In this document: in pieces, positions 16,470-25,751 of the stretch
Layout: the number at the start of each line of letters is the position of its first letter
Numbering within the stretch: position 1 is the stretch's first letter
DNA from: Crossiella sp. SN42
GTDB lineage: Bacteria; Actinomycetota; Actinomycetes; Mycobacteriales; Pseudonocardiaceae
Assembly: GCF_023897065.1 (NCBI RefSeq)
Contig: NZ_JAMHIV010000018.1
Location: 62,001-126,000, forward strand
Direction: 5' to 3'
Length of the DNA: 64,000 bases
Program-made: the position numbers and the translations under genes
The notes under the pieces: generated by a model
Databases searched by the model: none
The model's input: the letters and a program-made list of their open reading frames with translations, nothing else
Told to the model about the DNA's origin: nothing

Positions 16470-16901
16470 TCAGGCGCGCACCACCGAGCTCGCGCTGGAG
16501 AGGTGGTGGGCGACCAGGTCCAGGACCCGGTTCAGCCGGGCCACCTCGTGGTTGAAGGTGGCGAAGCGCAGCGGACCCTGACGGACGCGGCGGGCGAACA
16601 ACCGGATCTGGTGCACCACGAACCGGGCCGGGCCCACCGCGCTGTCGGAGGACAGCCCGCCGCTCTCCCTGGCCAGGACCGCCTCGATCCGGTCGGCGAG
16701 CTGGTCGGCCTTGCGCGCCTGGGCGGCCGCCAGCTCCTGCAGGGTGCTGGGGGCGCTGCGCTCAGCGGCGGGGAGCAGGGGTTCGAACCGGTCACGCCCG
16801 GAGAGCTCCGCCCACAGCATTACCCCGAGCGCACGGTTGGCGACCCGGAGCACGGACGCATGCTGACCACGTGGCGACCCTACGTTCACGTTTGGCGTCA
16901 C
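16470..16901 (-). CDS. hypothetical protein, helical
   Basis: A 143-residue frame starting at GTG 16901 and ending next to the convergent oxidoreductase stop. The predicted product is mostly helical and rich in Ala/Arg (LQELAAAQARKADQLADRIE, a likely coiled coil, and ATFNHEVARLNRVLDLVAHH). I recognise no family. The regular third-position GC and absence of an overlapping better frame support it. The true start could be internal, at GTG in VLRVANRALG. Confidence 0.55.
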   Translation of the reverse strand: MTPNVNVGSPRGQHASVLRVANRALGVMLWAELSGRDRFEPLLPAAERSAPSTLQELAAAQARKADQLADRIEAVLARESGGLSSDSAVGPARFVVHQIRLFARRVRQGPLRFATFNHEVARLNRVLDLVAHHLSSASSVVRA

Positions 16902-17018
16902 TCCGACGGGTTAACCATTGCTCCGATCCGCCAAACTCGCTCTCCGCCGAAAGATCCACAGCACCCCTCCGCCCGGCCGCGGTCACCCGGTCGTGCGGAG
17001 ACGTTTACCCAGCTCACT

Positions 17019-17057
17019 GCCCTGATACCGGGTTGACGCCAACCGGCAGATCAGGGC
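17019..17057. terminator. hairpin downstream of the SEC-C gene
   Basis: GCCCTGAT (17019-17026) pairs perfectly with ATCAGGGC (17050-17057), and inside it CCGGGTTG (17028-17035) pairs with CCAACCGG (17039-17046). It lies just downstream of the minus-strand gene that ends at 17081 and probably terminates it, although no T-run follows. The rest of 16902-17080 shows no gene. Confidence 0.5.
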
Positions 17058-17080
17058 GAATGTCACCGGATGGAGTGCGT

Positions 17081-17461
17081 TTAGGCTCCGATCGGCGCGA
17101 GGTAGACCCAGGTGCCGTCCACCCGCTCGAACCGGCTGTTCTCGTGCAGCACCTCGTCCCGGCCCTCGTACCGGTAGTGCGCGTTGAACTCCACCGTGCC
17201 CTCCTGGTGGAACAGCCCGCCGCCGGTGCCGCCCAGGATCTCCAGCCGCGTCCAGCGCATGTCGGTGTCGAAGTCGACCCCGGCCGGGCGCGTCCTGGGA
17301 TGCCAGCTGCGCAACAGGTACGCCTCGTCCAGCAGGGCGAACGCGCTGAACCGGGAGCGCATCAGCAGTTCGGCGGTGGCCGCGGCGCGCTCGCCGCGGT
17401 GCAGCGCGCCGCAGCAGTCCGGGTAGGGCGCGGGCAGCCCGCAGGGACAGGATCTTGGCAT
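17081..17461 (-). CDS. YchJ-like SEC-C motif protein (UPF0225)
   Basis: A 126-residue protein that begins with a zinc-binding SEC-C motif, CPCGLPAPYPDCCGALH, followed by the YchJ core (LMRSRFSAFALLDEAYLLRSW and FHQEGTVEFNAHYR). The family is widespread and its function is not established. ATG 17461 is chosen because the Cys motif begins three residues later, as in homologues. Confidence 0.88.
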   Translation of the reverse strand: MPRSCPCGLPAPYPDCCGALHRGERAAATAELLMRSRFSAFALLDEAYLLRSWHPRTRPAGVDFDTDMRWTRLEILGGTGGGLFHQEGTVEFNAHYRYEGRDEVLHENSRFERVDGTWVYLAPIGA

Positions 17462-17519
17462 CCCGACATTGTCCGCGAGCAGTGGCCGGGCACCGGTAAG
17501 CGGGTCGATACTGACCGGC

Positions 17520-18347
17520 ATGGACCGCGAGAAGGTCGACCTCACCGGCGCCCCGGCGACCATGCTGGCCACCCTGTACAGCAAGGCGGTGGACGCGCGC
17601 TCGGCCGGCTCGGTGCTGCACGATGAGACCGCGGCGCGCGCGGTGGACCGGATCGACTACGACTTCAGCCGCACCGGCCTGCCCGCCCGCGACGGGATCT
17701 CCGCGGTGCTGCGCTCCAAGGAGTTCGACCGCCGCGCCCGCGAGGTGCTGACGAAGCAGCCGGAGCTGACCGTGCTGCACCTGGGCTGCGGCCTGGACAC
17801 CCGGGTCTACCGGCTGGACCCGCCGCCCACGGTGTCCTGGTACGACGTGGACTACCCGGCGGTCATCGAGCTGCGCCGCCGCCTCTACCCCGAGCGCCCC
17901 GGCCTGTTCCCGCTCGCCCGCTCGGTGGAGGACCCCGGGCTGCTGGACGGCATCCCCGGCGAGGGCCCGGTGCTGGTGCTCGCCGAGGGCGTCACCCTGT
18001 ACCTGCGCACCGAGCAGGGCCTGGCCACCTTCGGCCGCATCATCGAGCACTTCCCCGCGGGCACGCTGATCTTCGACGGCTACAGCTCGGCCGGCATCTG
18101 GGTCCAGCAGCGCACCGGCGTGGTCAAAGCCTCCGGCGCCCGCCTGGACTGGGCGATCAACGACCCCGGGGAGCTGACCAGGCTGGTGCCGGGGCTGGTC
18201 TTCGACGAGGAGTGGTGGTTCCCCTCCCCCGCCGACCTGCGCGCGCACTACCCGTGGTTCCAGCGGCAGGTCCTGCGCGCGCTGTTCGCCTCCCCGTTCA
18301 AGCGACTCGGCCGCGGCCTGACCTACCACTTCGGGAGCACCCGATGA
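17520..18347 (+). CDS. class I SAM-dependent methyltransferase, leucine-carboxyl-methyltransferase family
   Basis: A 275-residue protein with the family's N-terminal block (VDLTGAPATMLATLYSKAVD), the SAM-binding VLHLGCGLDTRVYRL near residue 84, and WYDVDYPAVIELRR. This family includes small-molecule O-methyltransferases of polyketide pathways; the substrate cannot be read from sequence. The stop overlaps the next start by four bases (ATGA), so the TPR protein that follows is probably made with it. Confidence 0.87.
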   Translation: MDREKVDLTGAPATMLATLYSKAVDARSAGSVLHDETAARAVDRIDYDFSRTGLPARDGISAVLRSKEFDRRAREVLTKQPELTVLHLGCGLDTRVYRLDPPPTVSWYDVDYPAVIELRRRLYPERPGLFPLARSVEDPGLLDGIPGEGPVLVLAEGVTLYLRTEQGLATFGRIIEHFPAGTLIFDGYSSAGIWVQQRTGVVKASGARLDWAINDPGELTRLVPGLVFDEEWWFPSPADLRAHYPWFQRQVLRALFASPFKRLGRGLTYHFGSTR

Positions 18348-18823
18348 CCGACCCGGAATGGGAGGGCCGGCTGGCCGCGACCTGGGCCCAGCGGTACACA
18401 GTGGACGGTGCGGAGCTGGTGGCGGAGGTGGAGGACCTGACCGCCGAGCTGCCAGCGGACAACCCGGTGGCCGCCTTCGAGCGGGCCTGCTCCTGGGAGG
18501 CCTCCGGCCACTGCGACCGCGCGGTGCCGCTGTACCGCCAGGCGCTGACCGGTGGCCTGGACGAGCACCTGCGGCGGCGCGCGGTGATCCAGCTGGCGAG
18601 CTCGCTGCGCAACCTGGGCGAGACGGCCGAGAGCGTGCGGCTGCTCACCGAGGAACGCGACCGCGGCCCGGACGAGCTGGACGGCGCGGTGCGGGCCTTC
18701 CTCGCGCTGGCGCTGGCCGACTGCGGACGGGAACGCGAGGCGCTGGCGATCACCCTGGAAGCCCTGGGCCCGCACGTCTCCTGCTACCGGCGGGCCGTGG
18801 TGGAGCAGGCCAAGCGGCTTTAG
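18344..18823 (+). CDS. tetratricopeptide-repeat protein
   Basis: A 159-residue soluble protein with TPR-like helix pairs: ADNPVAAFERACSWEASGHC, AVPLYRQALTGGLDEHLRRR and LGETAESVRLLTEERDRGPD. It is coupled to the methyltransferase upstream and overlaps the convergent gene by four bases. Related small TPR proteins are common in actinobacteria; the partner is unknown. Confidence 0.85.
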   Translation: MTDPEWEGRLAATWAQRYTVDGAELVAEVEDLTAELPADNPVAAFERACSWEASGHCDRAVPLYRQALTGGLDEHLRRRAVIQLASSLRNLGETAESVRLLTEERDRGPDELDGAVRAFLALALADCGREREALAITLEALGPHVSCYRRAVVEQAKRL

Positions 18824-19767
18824 GGAAAGGCGCGCAGCGGCAGGCGGTAGGCCAGCCGTCTGGTGGAGACCCGCAGGCCCAGCGCGACCAGTGCCTGCCA
18901 CAGCACCCGGTCCCGCTCCTCGGTGATCTCCACCAGCAGCACCTCCGGATGCCGCGCCCGCAGCTCCCGCACCGCGTGCGCGATCAGCGCGGCCAGCTCC
19001 AGCGGGAACGCGCCGTGGTGCCACACCCGCCCGATCACCGCCTTGGCGCCCGAGCAGACCACGCTGAGCTCGGCCAGCACCGCGCCGCAGCCCGCCCGCA
19101 GGTCCGCGCGCAGGTCAGCCTCCAATGCAGCCAGCTCCAGCCGGAGGTCATCGGGCCGGTGTGGGTGGCCGGTGACCGCGGCGCGCAGGTCGGCGTAGCC
19201 CGCCAGGTCCGGCCCGGTCGGTTCGGTGGCCACGCAGGCGGTGCGGGCGGTGGGGATGTCGGCGGGCGGGGCCCAGATCGGCAGGCCGGGGATGAGCCAC
19301 TGGCGGGACAGCTCGCGGTCCTCGGTGGCGCCGAGGGCCAGGGCCAGCTGGTAGTCGATCTCGTCGTCGGTGCTGGACCACAGCAGCGCGGTGCGGTCCT
19401 GGTCGCGGGCCAGGGTGGCGGCGGCGTCGATCAGGGCGGCCAGCAGCGCCAGTTCCTGGTCGCTGAGCCCGATGAACAGCGGGAACCCGTCCACCAGCCG
19501 GTCGGTCTGCCGCTCGGTCAGGGTCCAGCGCACGGTGGCCGCCGGCGCGCCCTCGTCGGTGAGCACCGCCCAGCCCGCGACCCGCTCCCCGTCCCTGGCG
19601 ACCACGGTGGCCAGCAGGCCGGGGGTCGTCTCGGCGGGGACGGGATCGGCTCCGGCGGCGGCGCGCAGGTCGGCGAGCAGGGCGGCTGGCAGGTCGGGGT
19701 CGGTGCTGGTCTCCACGGTGTAGCGGCCCCAGGCGGCGACGGCGTGTTCGATGGTGCTGGTGTCCAC
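18820..19767 (-). CDS. GNAT-like protein, two-domain
   Basis: A 315-residue protein that looks like two degenerate acetyltransferase halves: VARDGERVAGWAVLTDEGAP in the first and IGRVWHHGAFPLELAALIAH with ALGLRVSTRRLAYRLPLRAF in the second. The acetyl-CoA P-loop (Q/RxxGxG/A) is not clear, so activity is uncertain. It is divergent from a membrane protein across a 139-bp region. Confidence 0.6.
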   Translation of the reverse strand: MDTSTIEHAVAAWGRYTVETSTDPDLPAALLADLRAAAGADPVPAETTPGLLATVVARDGERVAGWAVLTDEGAPAATVRWTLTERQTDRLVDGFPLFIGLSDQELALLAALIDAAATLARDQDRTALLWSSTDDEIDYQLALALGATEDRELSRQWLIPGLPIWAPPADIPTARTACVATEPTGPDLAGYADLRAAVTGHPHRPDDLRLELAALEADLRADLRAGCGAVLAELSVVCSGAKAVIGRVWHHGAFPLELAALIAHAVRELRARHPEVLLVEITEERDRVLWQALVALGLRVSTRRLAYRLPLRAFP

Positions 19768-19906
19768 GAGCCCAGTCTGTGCAGGCCCAGGGGCTGGATC
19801 CAGGTCGAGGGCCGATCTCTCACAAGTTCGGCACAGGAGTCGAACAAGTTCTGCGCGATCGCCCCGGTTGACTCACGATGTGCCGGGGACGAACGGAGCG
19901 CGGCGA

Positions 19907-21028
19907 ATGGCAGATCGGGAACGGCGGCGGATGGAGCTGTGGTTCCGGCGGCAAGGGTTGCCCTGGCTGGTGCACGAGCGGGACGGGTTCGGCCAGGTGC
20001 TGCTGCGGGTCGCGCCCGCGGTGACCGCGCTGGTGCTCTACGACCTGATGACCACCGAGTTCAGCCTGCTGGTGCCCGACACCGACGAGGAGTTCGGCAC
20101 CTTCATCACCGACCCGCTGCTGGCCCTGCTCTACTACAGCAACTTCGCGCTGATCTACCTGGTGCCGGTGCTGGGCGCGTGGCAGGTGCTGCACTGGACG
20201 CGGAACCGGGAGCCGAGCGCGGGCAGCACCGCGCTGGTGCTCGCGCTGTGCCTGGCCGAGGTGTTCGGCGTGCCCGCGGTGGACTACCTGGCCGGTTTCG
20301 CCGAGGGCGACTGGCCAGCGGTCCTGCACGGGCTGGGCTGGGTGCTGGTGTTCGGGCTGCTGGCCGCGGCCGGGGCAGGCGCGGTGTTCCTGTGGGCGCT
20401 GCGGGTGGCGCTGCGGCAACTGCGGGTGCTGGGACTGCTGGCCAGCAGGGCGTTGCCGCTGCTGCTGTTGTTCGTCACGTTCTTCTTCTTCAACGCCGAG
20501 ATCTGGCAGATCACCTCCACCCTGCCGCGCCCGGCGCTGTGGGGTGTGCTCGGGCTGTTCTCCGCGGTGGGCCTGCTGTTCCTGTTCGCGGTGGCCCAGG
20601 ACGAGCTGCGGGAGCTGGCCGCGGAGACCGGGCCGGAGCGGGTTCCGTTGCGGCGCAGGGAGAACGCGAACCTGGTGACGGTGCTGGCGCTGGCCCAGGC
20701 GTTGCAGGCGGCGGTGTTCGGGGTGCTGGTGTTCGCCTTCTTCCTCACGCTCGGGTCGATGGCGATCCGGCCGGAGGTGGTGAAGATGTGGCTGACCAAG
20801 GACCCGACCAGCGGCAAGCTGTTCGGTGTGCTGCTGCCGGTGTCCCAGGAGCTGGTGCACGCCTCGATGTTCCTGGCGGTGTTCTCCGCGCTGTACTTCA
20901 CCACCGCGGTCTTCACCGACGGCAAGTACCGCGACGCGTTCTTCCACCCGCTGCTGGGCGAGATCACGCTCAGCCTGGCGGCGCGGCGGGAGTACCTGGC
21001 CCGGTGGCCGAGGGCAGCCGCAGGGTGA
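19907..21028 (+). CDS. polytopic membrane protein of unknown function
   Basis: A 373-residue protein with about eight hydrophobic segments, for example APAVTALVLYDLM, LIYLVPVLGAWQVL, GWVLVFGLLAAAGAGAVFLW, ALPLLLLFVTFFFFNAEIW and LGLFSAVGLLFLFAVAQ. The loop after it is charged (DELRELAAETGPERVPLRRR). I recognise no family. ATG 19907 has GGAG nine bases upstream. Its last 59 bp overlap the 3' end of the convergent sensor kinase gene, an unusually long coding overlap. Confidence 0.75.
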   Translation: MADRERRRMELWFRRQGLPWLVHERDGFGQVLLRVAPAVTALVLYDLMTTEFSLLVPDTDEEFGTFITDPLLALLYYSNFALIYLVPVLGAWQVLHWTRNREPSAGSTALVLALCLAEVFGVPAVDYLAGFAEGDWPAVLHGLGWVLVFGLLAAAGAGAVFLWALRVALRQLRVLGLLASRALPLLLLFVTFFFFNAEIWQITSTLPRPALWGVLGLFSAVGLLFLFAVAQDELRELAAETGPERVPLRRRENANLVTVLALAQALQAAVFGVLVFAFFLTLGSMAIRPEVVKMWLTKDPTSGKLFGVLLPVSQELVHASMFLAVFSALYFTTAVFTDGKYRDAFFHPLLGEITLSLAARREYLARWPRAAAG

Positions 21029-22751
21029 ACGCCGAGCCCTGGCCGGGGGTGCTGGTCGCGGTGACCGTGCCGCCGTGCGCCTCGATCAGCCTGCGCACGA
21101 TGACCAGCCCGAGGCCGCTGCCGCCGGTGCGCCTGCTGCGCGACTTCTCCGCCCGCCAGAACCGGTCGAACACCCGGTCCAGCTCGGCCGGCGCGATGCC
21201 CGATCCGTTGTCCGCCACCGTGATCAGCACCTCCCCGGCCTGAGCGCTCGCGGAGAGGGTGACCCGGCCGCCGCGCGGGGTGTGCCGCAGCGCGTTGCTC
21301 ACCAGGTTGGCCACCGCCTGCCGCAGCCGCACCGGATCCGCTTGCACCACAAGGCTTTCCCCCGCGTCCACGGTCAGCTCGACGCCGAGCCCGGCGGCCT
21401 GGGCCTGGTTGGCCACCGCGACGCTGAGCAGGGTCTCGGCCACCGTCAGCCGTTGCGGGTGCAGGCTCAGCTGACCGGACTCGGCCAGCGCCAGGTCCTG
21501 CAGGTCGTCGATGAGTTGTTGCAGGGTCAGGGTTTCGGTGAGCAGCACGGTGATCAGCTCGGGTTCCATCGGGCGCTGGCCGTCGGCGGCGGCCTCCAGC
21601 CAGCCGCGCAGCGTGGTCAGCGGGCTGCGCAGCTCGTGCGAGATGTCGCCGATCATGTCCTTGCGCTGCCGCTCGACCCGTTCCAGGTGCGCGGAGAGCT
21701 CGTTGAAGACCTCCGAGAGCCGCCCGATCTCCCCGGCGTCGGTGACCGCGACCCGGGCCGAGGTGTCGCCGTCGCGCATGCGTTCGGCGGTGGCGGCCAG
21801 CGCGTGCACCGGGCGCAGCAGCCGGGCCGCGAGGTAGGCGCTGACCAGGATCACCACCAGCAGCACCAGGCCACCGGCGAGCACCAGCGGCCAGGTCCCG
21901 GCCGCGGTCAGCCCGCCGACGCCGGGTGGCTCGACGAGGAACAGCAGCGCGGCGGGGGCGACGAACCCGGTGAGCTGGTGCCGCCTGCTCTCGGCCACGC
22001 AGCCCAGCAGCTCCTCCTCCTCGTTGCGCTCGGCCGGAGTGGTGATCGAGCCGTCGCCGTCCAGCTCCAGCCGCACCGGCGGCGCGCCCCGCTGCCGCAG
22101 GCAGTTCTGCACCATCTCCGACAACGCGGCCAGCGCGGTGTTCTCGGTGGCGCTGGGGGTGCGCAGCGCGGCGGCGCCGCAGGGGTCCTCGGCGTCGGCG
22201 TAGAAGTCCGCGGCCACCGCACGGCCGCTGGCCAGCGTCTCCACCGTGGTGCGGAAACCGTTGCGGCGCAGGCAGTCCACCACCTGCTCGGCCCGGCGTG
22301 CGGACTGTTTGCGTTCCTCCTCGCCCAGCCGGAACGGCCCGGCGGCGCGCGGGTCGATGCCGTCCTGGTCGTCCGCGCCGGCCAGCGCGGGGTTCACCTC
22401 CAGCGCGTCCACGGTGCTGGCGGCCTTGGCGGGCAACGGGGTGCCGGGCGCGGAGTCCACGATCACGTTGCGGTCCCTGGTGGTCAGCGCGATCCGGCGA
22501 CCGGTGCGCTGGGCCAGGTCGGTGACCAGTGGCGCGGCCTCGTCCCAGCGCGGGTGGGTGGCCGCGTAGCCGAGCAGCTCCTCATAGATCACGGTGTCCT
22601 CGGCCAGGGTCTGGCCCTGTTCGGCGCGGATGGCCTGGCTGGTGTTGCGCGCGGCCAGCCAGGCGGTGGCCGCGACCGTGCAGGCGCCGACCAGCACGGT
22701 GGCCGCGAGCAGCCGGGTGAACATCCGGTGCCGCAGGCGGACCTCACGCAT
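20970..22751 (-). CDS. sensor histidine kinase with Cys-rich extracellular domain
   Basis: A 593-residue kinase. Helix 1 is at about residues 11-33, an extracellular domain at 34-283, helix 2 at 284-308, then HAMP (AATAERMRDGDTSARVAVTD), a HisKA box with the phosphorylated His near 371 (DISHELRSPLTTLRG) and HATPase boxes (NLVSNALRHTPRGG, DNGSGIAP, GGSGLGLVIVRRLIEAHGG). The extracellular domain has two copies of CLRxxG (near 159 and 213), each followed some 30-40 residues later by another Cys, suggesting two disulfide-closed units. It overlaps the response regulator by eight bases; the two form a pair. The signal is unknown. Confidence 0.92.
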   Translation of the reverse strand: MREVRLRHRMFTRLLAATVLVGACTVAATAWLAARNTSQAIRAEQGQTLAEDTVIYEELLGYAATHPRWDEAAPLVTDLAQRTGRRIALTTRDRNVIVDSAPGTPLPAKAASTVDALEVNPALAGADDQDGIDPRAAGPFRLGEEERKQSARRAEQVVDCLRRNGFRTTVETLASGRAVAADFYADAEDPCGAAALRTPSATENTALAALSEMVQNCLRQRGAPPVRLELDGDGSITTPAERNEEEELLGCVAESRRHQLTGFVAPAALLFLVEPPGVGGLTAAGTWPLVLAGGLVLLVVILVSAYLAARLLRPVHALAATAERMRDGDTSARVAVTDAGEIGRLSEVFNELSAHLERVERQRKDMIGDISHELRSPLTTLRGWLEAAADGQRPMEPELITVLLTETLTLQQLIDDLQDLALAESGQLSLHPQRLTVAETLLSVAVANQAQAAGLGVELTVDAGESLVVQADPVRLRQAVANLVSNALRHTPRGGRVTLSASAQAGEVLITVADNGSGIAPAELDRVFDRFWRAEKSRSRRTGGSGLGLVIVRRLIEAHGGTVTATSTPGQGSAFTLRLPSATGPGTPAAPPG

Positions 22752-23439
22752 CGGCGGGCTGCTCGGCGAGCTTGTAGCCCACGCCGTAGACGGTGAGCAG
22801 GTAGGCCGGGTTGCGCGGGGAGCGCTCGATCTTCTTGCGCAGGTTCATGATGTGCACGTCGATGGCCCGCTCGGTGACGAACTCGTGCCCGAACACCTGC
22901 TCGATGAGCTGCCGCCGCTCGAACACCCGCCCCGGCCGCTCGGCCAGCGCGGCCAGCAGCCGGAACTCCGCGGCCGCGCAGTCCACCCGCTGTCCGCGCA
23001 TGGTCACCTCGTGCCGCACCGGGTCCACCACCAGCTCGCCCACCCGGTACCGCGGTTCCGGCGGCGCGGCGGTGTGCCTGCCGCGCCACAGCAGCGCGCG
23101 CACCCTGGCCATCAGCTCACGCGGGCTGTACGGCTTGGTGAGGTAGTCGTCGGCGCCCGCGGCGAACCCGCGCAGCAGATCGTCCTCTGTGGACCGTGCG
23201 GTGAGCATCAGCACCGGCAGGTCGAACTCCGCGCGCAGCGAGCGGCAGACCTCCACGCCCTCCACCTCGGGCAGCATCAGGTCCAGCACCAGCAGGTCGG
23301 GCCGCCGGGCGCGGACCGCGCGCATCGCGGCAGGCCCGTCCTCGGCCACGTCCACCGTGTGCCCCTCCCTGGTCAGCTGGAAGGTCAGCAGCTCGGCCTG
23401 CCGGGGATCGTCCTCGGCGACGACGATGTGGGCGCACAC
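22744..23439 (-). CDS. OmpR-family response regulator
   Basis: A 231-residue regulator with a receiver domain (VVAEDDPRQAELL acidic pocket, phospho-acceptor Asp near residue 52 in LLVLDLMLPEVEG, Lys in YLTKPYSPRELMARVRALL) and a C-terminal OmpR winged helix (AAAEFRLLAALAERPGRVFE, RAIDVHIMNLRKKIERSPRN). GTG 23439. It is the partner of the kinase encoded immediately downstream and is 72 bp downstream of the alpha-galactosidase on the same strand. Confidence 0.94.
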   Translation of the reverse strand: MCAHIVVAEDDPRQAELLTFQLTREGHTVDVAEDGPAAMRAVRARRPDLLVLDLMLPEVEGVEVCRSLRAEFDLPVLMLTARSTEDDLLRGFAAGADDYLTKPYSPRELMARVRALLWRGRHTAAPPEPRYRVGELVVDPVRHEVTMRGQRVDCAAAEFRLLAALAERPGRVFERRQLIEQVFGHEFVTERAIDVHIMNLRKKIERSPRNPAYLLTVYGVGYKLAEQPADA

Positions 23440-23511
23440 GGGTCCATTATGGTCGGGCGGCCCGGTCCCGCCCGGAGAGTCGAGCCGGCAGCCGGTCCCG
23501 CGCCCTCCCGG

Positions 23512-25671
23512 TCAGTCCCGCCGGAGCTCGAACAGCATGGCCTGCTGCGGGTCCAGGGACGGCAGCGGCGCCCCGGCCGTGGCCAGCACCGCACCGGGCA
23601 GCCGCACCCAGTCCCGCACCGCCTCCGCCACCCAGGCCGGCGGGGCGACCTGCCTGGTCGAGGGCAGGCCCAGCTCGGTGCGCACCCGCACCCGGTAGGC
23701 CGCGGCCGGGTCGAGCCCCGGGAAGCGGACCCGCCCGGACTGGCCCTCCGGCGAGCTGGCCAGCCGCGCCCAGCAGAACAGCGCCGAGTCCGCCCCGACC
23801 ACGCCGTGCAGCAGGGTCTGCTCGCCGGGCAGGTCGGCCCGCACCACCCGGCCGCCGTGCAGCAGCGGCCGGAACTCCCGGTACAGCCCGGCCCAGGCGG
23901 TGAACTTGGCCAGCTGCTCGGCGGGCAGCTTGGTCAGGTCGGCCTCGATCCCGGCGTGGCCGAACAGCGCGGTGGCGAACCGGAAGGAGTCGTCGGTGTC
24001 CCGGCCGGTGGTGTGGCTGTGCCGGTCGCCGACGTGCGCGCCGATCAGCTCCGGCGGGATCAGCTGGGCGGTCCAGCGCTGGATCTGCTGGCGTTCCACC
24101 GGGTCGTTGCAGTCCGAGCCCCACACCCGGTCGGTGCGGGCCAGGATGCCCAGGTCGACCCGGCCGCCGCCACCGGCGCAGCTCTCGATCTCCAGCGCGG
24201 GGAAGCGGGCCTTGAGCTCGTCGAGCATCCGGTACAGCGCCAGGGTCTGCGCCCGGCCGCCGGGCCGGTCGCCCGCCGGGTCGCGGTGCACGGCCTCGTG
24301 CAGCTCCCGGTTGTGGTCCCACTTGAGGTAGTCGATCCGGTACTCCTCGACCAGCGCGACCAGCCTGCCCAGGATGTGCCGGTAGGCCTCGGGGTGGCCG
24401 AGGTTGAGCACGTACTGGTGCCGCGAGGGCGCGCCGAGCCCGGCGCTGGGGCCGAGCAGCCAGTCCGGGTGCGCGCGGGCCAGGTCCGAGTCCAGGTTGA
24501 TCATCTCGGGTTCCACCCAGAGCCCGAACTGCATGCCCAGGCCGCGCACGTGCTCCACCAGCGGACCGAGACCCCGCGGCCACATCTCCGCCGAGACCTC
24601 CCAGTCACCGAGCCCGCGGGTGTCGTCCCGGCGGCTGCCGAACCAGCCGTCGTCCAGCACCAGGCGTTCGACGCCGACCTGGGCCGCGGCGTCGGCGAGC
24701 TCGCGCAGCCGGTCCAGGTCGTGGTCGAAGTAGACGGCCTCCCAGGTGTTGAGCACCAGCGGCCGCGGGTTGGCCGGATGCTGCGGCCGGGCCCGCAGCC
24801 GGCGGTGCAGCCGGTCGGCGACACCGTCCAGGCCCTGGTCGGAGAAGACGAACAGGCACTCCGGACTTTCGTACACCTCACCCGCGCCCAGCCGGACCTC
24901 GCCGGGGGTCAGCAGCTCGCCGCCGCCGAGCACCGCGGCGTGCGCGCCCGCGCCCTCGGGGAGCTGCTCGGCGAGGTAGCGCTGGTTGCCGCTCCAGGCC
25001 ACGTGCAGGCCCCACACCTCGCCGGAGCCGAAGCCGAAGCCCGGGGTGCCGGCCAGCAGCAGGTGCGGCGAGTCGAGACCGGGCTTGCCGCGCCGGACCT
25101 CGCGGACGTGGCTGCCGAAGACCAGCGGGGTGCGCTGCGGGGTCCGTTCGCGGCACCACTTGCCGGTGAAGTCCAGCAGCTCACCGGCTCGCCGGGGCAG
25201 CGGCAGCAGCGTGCTGACCCCGGCCAGGTCGTACGGCTGTCCTGCCGACCGGCCGGTCAGACTGGACCGCACGGCCAGCACCCCGTCCTCGTCCAGGTGG
25301 TAGCGCAGCTCGACGTCGAGTTCGGAGATCTCGTCGGTCAGCCGCATGACCAGCAGGTTCTCCGCCAGCTCGGCCTCGGTGAGCCGGAGGCGCGGGGTGG
25401 TGCGGCGACCGGCCCGGTGGCCCTGGTGCGCGGGGGTGCCGGACCAGCCGTCGGCCTCGGTGGGCCAGACGGTGAGCGTGCGCGGCAGGTCCGGCGCGTT
25501 GTTGAGCACCGCCGCGGTCGCGGTGGAGGCCAGCGCGGCCAGACCGGACGCGGTCAGCTCGCCGAGGTCCGCGCCCCAGTGCAGCAGCACCGGGAGCTCG
25601 CCGGTCAGGTCCACCACCACGCCGACCCCTGCCGCGCGGAGCTGGACGATCTCCCCGTCACACCTGGCCAT
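23512..25671 (-). CDS. alpha-galactosidase, GH36 family
   Basis: A 719-residue glycoside hydrolase. The N-terminal third is the beta-sandwich typical of GH36, followed by a TIM barrel with WEAVYFDHDLDRLRELAD, LVLDDGWFGSRRDDTRGLGD and FGLWVEPEMINLDSDLARAH. The nucleophile is the Asp of IDYLKWDHNR (near residue 452) and the acid/base the Asp of WGSDCNDP (near 520). The length fits GH36 (about 700-730). There is no signal peptide, so it acts on imported alpha-galactosides such as melibiose or raffinose-type sugars. No sugar transporter adjoins it. Confidence 0.94.
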   Translation of the reverse strand: MARCDGEIVQLRAAGVGVVVDLTGELPVLLHWGADLGELTASGLAALASTATAAVLNNAPDLPRTLTVWPTEADGWSGTPAHQGHRAGRRTTPRLRLTEAELAENLLVMRLTDEISELDVELRYHLDEDGVLAVRSSLTGRSAGQPYDLAGVSTLLPLPRRAGELLDFTGKWCRERTPQRTPLVFGSHVREVRRGKPGLDSPHLLLAGTPGFGFGSGEVWGLHVAWSGNQRYLAEQLPEGAGAHAAVLGGGELLTPGEVRLGAGEVYESPECLFVFSDQGLDGVADRLHRRLRARPQHPANPRPLVLNTWEAVYFDHDLDRLRELADAAAQVGVERLVLDDGWFGSRRDDTRGLGDWEVSAEMWPRGLGPLVEHVRGLGMQFGLWVEPEMINLDSDLARAHPDWLLGPSAGLGAPSRHQYVLNLGHPEAYRHILGRLVALVEEYRIDYLKWDHNRELHEAVHRDPAGDRPGGRAQTLALYRMLDELKARFPALEIESCAGGGGRVDLGILARTDRVWGSDCNDPVERQQIQRWTAQLIPPELIGAHVGDRHSHTTGRDTDDSFRFATALFGHAGIEADLTKLPAEQLAKFTAWAGLYREFRPLLHGGRVVRADLPGEQTLLHGVVGADSALFCWARLASSPEGQSGRVRFPGLDPAAAYRVRVRTELGLPSTRQVAPPAWVAEAVRDWVRLPGAVLATAGAPLPSLDPQQAMLFELRRD

Positions 25672-25751
25672 CGGACCCCTCTCCGCACTGCTCGTGAGTC
25701 ACCGCGTCGCCAGCAGATCCTCGCACCCGTATCCGATCACGGAAAGCGCCT

